NCBI GenBank assembly: GCA_966111775.1
Contig: CBHWBD010000010.1
Location: 1 to 57,228 of the forward strand
Length of the DNA: 57,228 nt
From: Pelomonas sp966111775
GTDB taxonomy: Bacteria > Pseudomonadota > Gammaproteobacteria > Burkholderiales > Burkholderiaceae_C
Direction of reading: 5' to 3'
Shown here: piece by piece, positions 51,102 through 57,228 of the stretch
How positions within the stretch are numbered: position 1 is the first letter of the stretch
How the letters are laid out: each line of letters starts with the position of its first letter
The notes under the pieces: generated by a model
The model's database searches: none
What the model was told of the DNA's origin: nothing
What the model saw: the letters and a program-made list of their open reading frames with translations, nothing else
Translations under genes and position numbers: made by a program

Positions 51102-51141
51102 GGGGGCTCACCTCCGAAACCGGCCCGTATCATGCCCCGCG

Positions 51142-52479
51142 ATGAGCGCCCTCGCTGAAGACCTGCCTCCGCATATCGGCCGCTACCAGGTGCTGAAGCG
51201 CCTGGGCGAAGGCGCGACCAGCGACGTCTTCCTGGCCCGCGACCCCTTCCAGGACAAGGAAGTGGCCATCAAGCGCATGCGCTCCTGGGCCGCGCCGGCC
51301 GATGCGCCGGGCAGCGACTTCAGCAACCGCTTCTTCAGTGCCGAGGCGGCCCTGGCCGGGCGGCTGCACCACCCGAACGTGGTCGCCATCCTGGACGCCG
51401 TGTCCGAGGAGGCCTCGCCCTATCTGGTCATGGAGTACGTGCCCGGCGTCACGCTGAAGCACTTCTGCCGCACCGACCGCCTGCTGCCGCTGGACCAGAT
51501 CGTCGAACTGGGCTTCAAGTGCGCGATGGCCCTGAGCTATGTCTATCGCCAAGGCGTCATCCACCGCGACGTGAAGCCGGCCAATCTGCTGGCCGTGCTG
51601 GACCCCGGCGGCCAGGTCGTCGACGTCAAGGTCAGCGACTTCGGCTCGGCCCTGAACCTGCTGGCCGATTCGACCCAGATCCACCGCGTCGGCTCGCTGG
51701 CCTATATGCCGCCCGAGCAGATCGAGGGCGGCGACGTGGATTGCCGCGCCGACATCTACGCGCTGGGTGCCGTGCTGTATCACCTCATCAGCGGCCGGCC
51801 GCCCTTCGATGCGCCGCACCAGATGGCGCTGATGCACCAGATCTACCATCAGCCGCCGCTGCCGCTGATGGGCCAGCGCGCCGGTGTCACCGACGGCCTG
51901 GATGCCGTCGTGATGCGCGCCCTGTCCAAGGACCCGCACGCGCGCTTTGCCGATTGGGAGAGTTTTGCCCAGGCCCTGTCGGCCCTGGTGGCCAGCCAGC
52001 AGGTGCCGCTGAACCGCCTCGGCGAGGTGCGCGACTCCGAGCGTTTCAATCTGTTGCGTTCGCTGGAGTTCTTTGCCGACTTCGGCGACGTGCAGCTGTG
52101 GGAGGTGGTGAGGCGCGCGCGCTGGAAGCGCTACCCGCAAGGCCATGCCCTGTTCAGGCGCGGCCAGGAGGGCAACAGCTTCCACATCATTGCCCAGGGC
52201 GAGGTGCAGGTCTTTCGCGAGGGCCGGCTGGTGGCCTCGCTGGGCCAGGGCACCTCGGTGGGCGAGATGGCCTATCTGGCGCCCAACCCCGACCTGCGCC
52301 GCCACAGCGCCGAGATCCGCGTCAGCCAGGAGTGCACGACGATCTGCTTCACGCCGGAGTCCGTGGGTCAATTGAGCCCCGAGTGCCAGCACCGTTTCGA
52401 CCGCGGCTTCATCCGCGTGCTGGTGCGCCGCCTGCACGCCGCCCACGAGGCCCTGCACCATCCGCGGCGAATTTTGTGA
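51142..52479 (+). CDS. Ser/Thr protein kinase fused to a cyclic-nucleotide-binding domain
   Basis: The protein has 445 residues. The Hanks-type kinase has the Gly loop RLGEGATSDVF, Lys44 in VAIKRM, catalytic Asp143 in VIHRDVKPANLL, DFG at 166-168, and GSLAYMPPEQ. All catalytic residues are present. From about residue 305 a cNMP-binding fold follows: LEFFADFGDVQLWEVVRRAR, RRGQEGNSFHIIAQGEVQVF and the phosphate-binding loop TSVGEMAYLAPNP...RRHSAE. No membrane helix is seen, so the kinase is cytosolic. The arrangement suggests cyclic nucleotide control of phosphorylation, but ligand-contact residues are divergent. Confidence 0.93.
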   Translation: MSALAEDLPPHIGRYQVLKRLGEGATSDVFLARDPFQDKEVAIKRMRSWAAPADAPGSDFSNRFFSAEAALAGRLHHPNVVAILDAVSEEASPYLVMEYVPGVTLKHFCRTDRLLPLDQIVELGFKCAMALSYVYRQGVIHRDVKPANLLAVLDPGGQVVDVKVSDFGSALNLLADSTQIHRVGSLAYMPPEQIEGGDVDCRADIYALGAVLYHLISGRPPFDAPHQMALMHQIYHQPPLPLMGQRAGVTDGLDAVVMRALSKDPHARFADWESFAQALSALVASQQVPLNRLGEVRDSERFNLLRSLEFFADFGDVQLWEVVRRARWKRYPQGHALFRRGQEGNSFHIIAQGEVQVFREGRLVASLGQGTSVGEMAYLAPNPDLRRHSAEIRVSQECTTICFTPESVGQLSPECQHRFDRGFIRVLVRRLHAAHEALHHPRRIL

Positions 52480-52562
52480 CGCCGATGAAACACGGCTTGG
52501 CAGCGTCATGGGCGCATGCTTGAATTGACTCGCCACCCCCACTCTTGAGGAAGGAGTTCTCC

Positions 52563-52865
52563 ATGAAACGAATCGCCATCCTGCTCGCCTGTACCGCCAT
52601 CGCCTTCGGGGCCCAGGCCACGCCGCAGCAGGACAAGATGAAGTCCTGCAATGCCGAAGCCAAGACCAACGGCAAGACGGGCGACGATCGCAAGGCCTTC
52701 ATGAAGGAGTGCCTGTCCGGCGGTGCTGCCGCTGCGCCGGCCGCCGCAGCGCCTTCCACGGCTGCCTGCGACAAGTCCGCCGCCGACAAGAAGCTGCACG
52801 GTGCAGCCGCCAAGAGCCATATCAAGAAGTGCATGGCCGACGCGGCCGCCTCGGCACCCAAGTGA
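52563..52865 (+). CDS. PsiF-family secreted small protein
   Basis: The protein has 100 residues with a signal peptide cut near AQATP. Two PsiF repeats are present: MKSCNAEAKTNGKTGDDRKA with FMKECL, and DKSAADKKLHGAAAKSHIKK with CMADA. Each has paired cysteines. PsiF is phosphate-starvation-inducible in Escherichia coli; its role is unknown. An AAGGAG site precedes the start, and a strong terminator follows. Confidence 0.9.
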   Translation: MKRIAILLACTAIAFGAQATPQQDKMKSCNAEAKTNGKTGDDRKAFMKECLSGGAAAAPAAAAPSTAACDKSAADKKLHGAAAKSHIKKCMADAAASAPK

Positions 52866-52890
52866 TGGGCTGACGGGCCCTGTAGGACGA

Positions 52891-52915
52891 AAGCCACCTC
52901 CGGGTGGCTTTTTTC
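52891..52915 (+). terminator. Rho-independent terminator after psiF-like gene
   Basis: AAGCCACC (52891-52898) pairs with GGTGGCTT (52903-52910) around TCCG, followed by TTTTC. The layout is textbook. Confidence 0.92.
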
Positions 52916-53025
52916 TTGGCTCGGTAGGCCAGGTCCGACGTCCAGTCGGCGGGGTTTCCGGTTCCGCCCGGGGGCCGCAGCGCCGAAAGTTGGCTCACGT
53001 GATTGCCACCCCAAAGGAGCAAACC

Positions 53026-53280
53026 ATGAGCAACACTGATCTGACCACCGCTCCCATGACCGCCTACTGGCGCGTCAGCGTGATCTCCGTCGCCGCCGCT
53101 GCGACCCTGGCCCTGACGGCCTGTGCCGGGATGTCCCACCGCGAGACCAGCACCATCGTCGGCGCGACGGCAGGTGCCGTTGTCGGCGGCGTGGTGACCG
53201 GCACGACCACCGGTGCTGCCCTCGGTGCCGCCGCCGGTGGCGTCGTGGGCAACGAAGTCGCCAAGAAGCGCGACCGCTGA
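53026..53280 (+). CDS. Glycine-zipper (17 kDa antigen/OsmB-like) lipoprotein
   Basis: The protein has 84 residues. A hydrophobic segment ends LALTAC, a plausible lipobox, though the N-terminal region before it is long. A Gly-zipper helical hairpin follows: GATAGAVVGGVVTGTTTGAALGAA (in part), then GGVVGNEVAKKRDR. Such proteins sit in the outer membrane and respond to envelope stress. AAAGGAG precedes the ATG. The gene is flanked by the upstream terminator and a downstream hairpin. Confidence 0.82.
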   Translation: MSNTDLTTAPMTAYWRVSVISVAAAATLALTACAGMSHRETSTIVGATAGAVVGGVVTGTTTGAALGAAAGGVVGNEVAKKRDR

Positions 53281-53298
53281 GTGCGGCGACGCGAAGCA

Positions 53299-53322
53299 AG
53301 AGGCCGGCTGACGCCGGCCTCT
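53299..53322. terminator. Bidirectional hairpin between convergent genes
   Basis: AGAGGCCGGC (53299-53308) and GCCGGCCTCT (53313-53322) form a perfect 10-bp stem with loop TGAC. It lies between the glycine-zipper stop and the receptor stop. T-runs are weak on both sides. Confidence 0.7.
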
Positions 53323-53326
53323 CGAC

Positions 53327-56287
53327 TTAGAACTTGTACCGCGCCTCCAGGTAGTACTGGCGGCCGCTGACGTCCACCTTCTGCGGCTCCATCTCGCTGT
53401 AGCGGTATTGCGCGCGGGCCGGGTTGGTCAGATTGGTCGCGTTGAAGGACAGCTGCAGCTCCGGCGTGAAGTTGTAGCTGGCCGAGAAGGCCACGTTGCT
53501 GACCGGGGCGGCGATGGTGGGGGCCGAAGGCATGGTCACGCCGCCGATCACCGACAGGCCCTGGCTGTTGGCCGTGGGCGACGGCGCCGTCGTGCTCGAC
53601 ACGTAGGCGCCGCGGTAGTTGTAGACCAGGCGGGCATTGAACACGTCGTTCTCCCAGTACGCGCCCAGATTGCCGGCCTTCCTGGAGGCGCCCGTCATCG
53701 GGCGGCCGTCCGCCACGCGGGTCTCGGTGTAGCTGGCGTTGGCCTGGAAGCCGAAGCCCCAGGCGATGGGCTGCTCCCACGACAGCTCGAGGCCGCGGAT
53801 GCGGGCCTTCTGCTGGGTGGAGGTGCTGATCAGATAGGTCTTGACCGTGTTGGTGTTCGGATCCAGCAGGTCCACGGTGGCACCCGCCTGCACCGAGCCC
53901 GTCTTGGCGTAGCCGTCGATCAGGGAATCGAAGGCGCTCAACGACAGCAGGGCGCGCTTGGCATAGAACCAGGCCACCGACAGGTCGAGGTTGCGCGCGG
54001 TCAGCGGCACCAGGTTGGGGTTGGGGCCCGTGACCGTGCAGCCGCTCGAGGTGCAGGTGGGCGTGCCGTAGGTGGCGCCGTAGAGGTTGTAGTTCTGGCG
54101 ACCGATGGTCTTGGACAGGCCCAGGCGGCCGATCAGGTCGGGAGCCAGTTCCACGCGCAGGTTCATGCTTGGCAGGATGTCGTCGAAGGTGCGGACGACC
54201 GCCTCCTTGCGATAGATCGTGCCGGCGGCGGCATTCCAGACGGCGCCGTCGTAGTAGGTCGTGCCTTCGCCGGCGTCGACGATGGCGTCCGGGAACCTGG
54301 CGCAGGGCACATAGGGCTTGCCGGGCTCGATGCGCAGGCAGCTGCCGGCCGGCAGCGGCACCGGGTTTCTCGACGTCACGCGGGTGCGCGTGTAGCGCAG
54401 GCCGACATTGCCCGACCACTTGTTGCCCTCCAGGTTCTGCATCAGGTAGACGGCGCTCTGCACTTCACGCAGGTCGATCTCGTTGGCGACGCGGCGTTCG
54501 AAGGCGGGCGTGGTGTCCTTGGTCAGGCCGCTGAAATAGCTGGTCAGCACATCGCGGGGGAAGTAGAAGCCGCTGTTGTCGAAGTTGCCGCCCAGGTCCT
54601 GGCCGAAGTCGGCCGGGTAGCCCACGGCCAGGGCCGGGTCGGGCGTGCCGGTGGCGGGGGTGAACGCCGCCTTCAGGGCCACGGTGGCCAGGCCGTAGCG
54701 GCGGCGGTGGTCGGCATTGCGCAAGCCGAAGTTCATCGATTCGAAGATGCCGCCGTCCTGCTTGTATTCGCCGTCGATGGCGATGCTCTTCTCGCTGTCC
54801 ACCGTGTTGTAGCGGTTCACGCCGCTGCGCGAGGTCAGCTTGTAGCCGGCCCCGTTGGCGTCCACCGTCGGCGAGGCGCCGTTGCCGGCATTGATCCAGT
54901 GGAAGCTCGGCGCCTCGTCCACCGCGTTGAAGGCATAGGAGACACCCTGGCCATAGCGGGTGTAGGTCAGGCCGCGGTCGTTCTCGGTGTGGCCCACGCC
55001 CTTGGTGGTGCTCAGCAGGCCCTTGAGCGTCAGGCGGTCGTTGACGACCCACTTGCCGTCCAGGTCCAGGAAGCCGCTGCTGGCGTAGGCGCCGCTGCGG
55101 TAGAAGCCCTCGGATTCACCGACGTACTGGGGCGGCGTGCCATTGGCGTAGACGATGTCGGCGGAGCGCAGCACGCGCAGCTTGTCGCCGTAGATGGTCG
55201 TCTCCTCGGCGACCACCGGATTCTTGAGCTGCGCATAGACGCGCTGGCCGTTGACGCTGGTGGCGGTGGTGGCGCCCAGCGGCCCGGTCTGGCCCGACAG
55301 CATCTGGTAGATGGCGCCCATGGTGGCGCGGCCGAAGTTGGCGGCGCGCATCTTGGAGTAGAAGCCGGTCAGGCCGACATCGGTGTTGCTGGTCGGGCGC
55401 AGCTCGGCGGAGAACATGCCACCCTTGCGGTCGCGCACGCCTTCCACGAACTCGGTGGCCATCGAACCCGGCAGGCGCACGCCGTTCAGCGAGGGGTCGG
55501 TGACGCCCAGCATGGTGCTGGTGTTGATCTGGTCCCAGCCCGAGTTGGCGCCATAGGCCAGGCGCGACGCCGAGTCGCGGCGCACATAGCGCTTCTCGGA
55601 GAAGAGCTGGCCGATGAGTCCGAAGGTGTTGGCTTCGTTCTTCCAGTTCATGCTGGCATTGAGCTGCGGGCTGGTCTTGTCGGGCAGGTCGGCATAGACG
55701 CCGCCGACGCTGATGAGGCCGCCCAGGCGCGCCGGCTCGTCCAGCGGCTTGCGCGTGGTCACATTGATGGTGCCCGCCAGGCCGCCGTCGGCGATATTGG
55801 CCTGCGAGGTCTTGTAGACCGTGGCGGCGTTCAGCACCGACGAGGGCATCAGGCTCAGCGACGTGCTGCGGCTGCTGCTGCTCTGGTCCGCCAGATACCA
55901 GTCGCCGCCGCTGACGGTGTGGCCGTTGAACAGGATCAGGCTCATGTCCGGGTTGGTGCCGCGCATGGCCACCTTCTCGGCCTCGTCGTAGTCGGTGCGC
56001 ACCGCCACGCCGACGATGCGCTGCAGCGAGTCGGCCAGGTTCTTGTCGGGCATCTTGCCCACGTCCACCGCGGTGATGACGTCGACGTTGGCCGACGCGT
56101 CGCGCTTGATCAGCAGCGAGCGCTCGTTGGAGGCCCGGATGCCGGTGATGACGACCTTTTCCAGTGCCTGCGCATCGGCCTTGGGCTTGGCGGCCTCGGG
56201 GGCGGCTTCCTGGCCCAGGGCCGCGCCCTGCAGGCTCAGCAACAGGACGGCCAGGCCGCAGGCGACGGGGGTGGGCTGGAATCTCAT
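53327..56287 (-). CDS. TonB-dependent outer-membrane receptor
   Basis: The protein has 986 residues from ATG 56287 with GGAAAAG upstream. A signal peptide ends near ALGQE. A TonB-box-like VVITGIRAS leads into the plug (VITAVDVGKMPDKNLADSLQ; VAMRGTNPDMSLILFNGHTV). The 22-strand barrel follows and ends in the aromatic C-terminus QYYLEARYKF. The features match the Caulobacter/Xanthomonas-type receptors, often used for carbohydrates or other scarce nutrients. No substrate gene set is adjacent on the same side; the upstream gene is an oligopeptide transporter ATPase. Confidence 0.93.
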   Translation of the reverse strand: MRFQPTPVACGLAVLLLSLQGAALGQEAAPEAAKPKADAQALEKVVITGIRASNERSLLIKRDASANVDVITAVDVGKMPDKNLADSLQRIVGVAVRTDYDEAEKVAMRGTNPDMSLILFNGHTVSGGDWYLADQSSSSRSTSLSLMPSSVLNAATVYKTSQANIADGGLAGTINVTTRKPLDEPARLGGLISVGGVYADLPDKTSPQLNASMNWKNEANTFGLIGQLFSEKRYVRRDSASRLAYGANSGWDQINTSTMLGVTDPSLNGVRLPGSMATEFVEGVRDRKGGMFSAELRPTSNTDVGLTGFYSKMRAANFGRATMGAIYQMLSGQTGPLGATTATSVNGQRVYAQLKNPVVAEETTIYGDKLRVLRSADIVYANGTPPQYVGESEGFYRSGAYASSGFLDLDGKWVVNDRLTLKGLLSTTKGVGHTENDRGLTYTRYGQGVSYAFNAVDEAPSFHWINAGNGASPTVDANGAGYKLTSRSGVNRYNTVDSEKSIAIDGEYKQDGGIFESMNFGLRNADHRRRYGLATVALKAAFTPATGTPDPALAVGYPADFGQDLGGNFDNSGFYFPRDVLTSYFSGLTKDTTPAFERRVANEIDLREVQSAVYLMQNLEGNKWSGNVGLRYTRTRVTSRNPVPLPAGSCLRIEPGKPYVPCARFPDAIVDAGEGTTYYDGAVWNAAAGTIYRKEAVVRTFDDILPSMNLRVELAPDLIGRLGLSKTIGRQNYNLYGATYGTPTCTSSGCTVTGPNPNLVPLTARNLDLSVAWFYAKRALLSLSAFDSLIDGYAKTGSVQAGATVDLLDPNTNTVKTYLISTSTQQKARIRGLELSWEQPIAWGFGFQANASYTETRVADGRPMTGASRKAGNLGAYWENDVFNARLVYNYRGAYVSSTTAPSPTANSQGLSVIGGVTMPSAPTIAAPVSNVAFSASYNFTPELQLSFNATNLTNPARAQYRYSEMEPQKVDVSGRQYYLEARYKF

Positions 56288-56402
56288 GGTCTTTTCCTTG
56301 CGTTGCTGAACGCAAAGATTCTTGGCGCCCCGTTCACGCCGCATGAGGGGCCAAGCCCGCGGAATCGGCACCGCAGCAACACTCCGCGTATCACGGAATG
56401 AG

Positions 56403-56433
56403 CGCGGGGCATGTACGGCGGTTATGCCCCGCG
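56403..56433 (-). terminator. Hairpin after the oligopeptide ABC ATPase gene
   Basis: CGCGGGGCAT (56403-56412) pairs with ATGCCCCGCG (56424-56433), a perfect 10-bp stem. It begins seven bases past the ABC ATPase stop in the leftward direction and probably separates it from the receptor gene. Confidence 0.6.
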
Positions 56434-56440
56434 CGGCATC

Positions 56441-57228
56441 TCATCCGACGACGTGGCAGGCCACGCGGCGGCCATCGACCTCGCGCAGCAGCGGCACCTC
56501 TTCCGCGCAGCGCGCCACGGCCAGCGGGCAGCGCTTGTGGAAGGCGCAGCCCGTGGGCGGGTTCAGCGGGCTGGGCAGCTCGCCGCGGATGACGATGCGC
56601 TCGCGCCGGTCGGCCTTGCGCAGGGCCGGTGTCGCGCTCATCAGCGCTCGGGTGTAGGGATGCAGCGGGCGGGCGAACAGCGTCGCCTTCGGTCCGACCT
56701 CGACAGCCGCGCCGAGGTACATCACCATGACCTCGTCGGCCACATGCTCGACCACCGACAGGTTGTGCGAGATGAACACATAGCCCGTGCCGAACTCGTC
56801 CTGCAGGTCCATGAAGAGGTTCAGGATCTGGGCCTGGATGGACACGTCCAGCGCGCTGACCGGTTCATCGGCGACGACGATGCCGGGATTCAGGATCATG
56901 GCCCGCGCGATGGCGATGCGCTGGCGCTGGCCGCCCGAGAACATGTGCGGATAACGGCGCAGATGCTCGGGCCGCAGGCCCACCTTGGCGGCGAGAGCGG
57001 CGACGCGCTCCTTGCGCTCGGGCGCAGTCATGGGCGTGTTGATCAGCAGCGGCTCGGCCAACGTCGTCTCGACGGTCTTGCGCGGGTTCAGCGAGGCGAA
57101 GGGGTTCTGGAACACCATCTGCACGTCGCGGCGCAGGGCCTTCAGCGTCGCGGCATCGGCCATCGCGGCGTCCGTGCCGCGGATCTTCAGCGAGCCGCGC
57201 GTCGGCGGCTCGATCAGCGTCAGCTGCC
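56441..57228 (-). CDS. Oligopeptide/dipeptide ABC transporter ATPase, partial (5' end outside window)
   Basis: The reading frame is open to the window edge, so the N-terminus with Walker A is missing. It reads QLTLIEPPTRGSLKIRG, then the Q-loop MVFQNPFASLNPRKTV, signature FSGGQRQRIAIARAM, Walker B GIVVADEPVSALDVS and switch His ISHNLSVVEHVADEV. The C-terminal oligo_HPY domain (PLHPYTRALMSATP; CAFHKRCPLAVARC) marks the OppF/DppF group. It drives peptide import with partners that must lie beyond the edge. Confidence 0.93.
   Translation of the reverse strand, partial: QLTLIEPPTRGSLKIRGTDAAMADAATLKALRRDVQMVFQNPFASLNPRKTVETTLAEPLLINTPMTAPERKERVAALAAKVGLRPEHLRRYPHMFSGGQRQRIAIARAMILNPGIVVADEPVSALDVSIQAQILNLFMDLQDEFGTGYVFISHNLSVVEHVADEVMVMYLGAAVEVGPKATLFARPLHPYTRALMSATPALRKADRRERIVIRGELPSPLNPPTGCAFHKRCPLAVARCAEEVPLLREVDGRRVACHVVG

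Noticed and set aside
50645..51133. N-terminal extension of argS
   Set aside because: It overlaps the VOC gene in another frame, and the known ArgS N-terminus starts at 50644.
51076..51141. Upstream ATG for the kinase gene
   Set aside because: It overlaps the divergent VOC start and adds a non-conserved Arg/Asn-rich segment; ATG 51142 precedes the kinase domain directly.
52498..52514. Sigma-54-like TTGGCAGCGTCATGGGCGC before the psiF-like gene
   Set aside because: The GG-to-GC spacing is one base too long, so it does not fit a -24/-12 promoter.

Overview
This window is a G+C-rich bacterial chromosome segment. It looks like a betaproteobacterium of the order Burkholderiales, close to the Roseateles/Pelomonas/Rubrivivax/Leptothrix group. 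The evidence is the argS – SPOR protein – tandem dsbA – lptA – lptB – rpoN run, split pntAA/pntAB/pntB genes, a PEP-CTERM protein, a PilNOP-flavoured type II secretion cluster and dense gene packing with ATGA, GTGA and TTGA overlaps. This assignment is inferred from gene content, because no rRNA or tRNA gene lies in the window.

Layout. 1-1027 is non-coding: a dispersed structured repeat, a leftward terminator, then about 750 bases with nothing recognisable. 1028-10989 is a cell-surface block: a lipoprotein with four Ig-like domains and about twelve NHL blades, a 2055-residue secreted RHS protein interrupted by a 17-copy cysteine-rich array, and a small two-helix membrane protein after the AT-richer RHS tip. 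11231-20182 is a ten-gene type II secretion (T2SS-like) operon: G, F, E, L-, M/PilO- and C/PilP-like proteins, secretin, and three minor pseudopilins. 20376-24436 holds a PEP-CTERM protein and a large secreted S8 protease behind a good sigma-54 promoter match. 24442-31437 is mostly leftward: a lipoprotein, a CAP protein, an mnmA–histidine kinase–response regulator unit, a 2OG oxygenase, a solute-binding protein, an esterase and a Nudix hydrolase. 31523-38701 is rightward: pntAA-pntAB-pntB, fadD, a hypothetical gene, rsmE and an MFS transporter. 38683-43341 has an rRNA methyltransferase, two alpha/beta hydrolases and an AraC regulator. 43349-50644 is a long leftward operon from argS to rpoN and a small downstream gene. 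50709-57228 has a VOC protein, a Ser/Thr kinase with a cyclic-nucleotide-binding domain, a PsiF protein, a glycine-zipper lipoprotein, a TonB-dependent receptor and the 3' part of an oligopeptide ABC ATPase.

How the parts may work together. The T2SS-like machine, the S8 protease, the PEP-CTERM protein and the giant Ig/NHL and RHS proteins all concern export and the cell surface. The protease is a reasonable candidate substrate of the secretion system. rpoN is in the same window as a sigma-54 promoter match upstream of the PEP-CTERM gene, which fits known RpoN control of PEP-CTERM genes in floc-forming betaproteobacteria.

The most unusual signals are two. (1) A roughly 90-205 bp intergenic repeat family has four copies here. 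It folds into consecutive hairpins with compensatory changes, and three copies begin within about 12 nt downstream of a stop codon in the sense direction; one of these forms the leader-coding region of a pseudopilin and another lies between lptB and rpoN. (2) An RHS protein carries a long cysteine-rich tandem array between its YD repeats and its core-closing region, ending in an atypical low-G+C tip with a candidate immunity gene.
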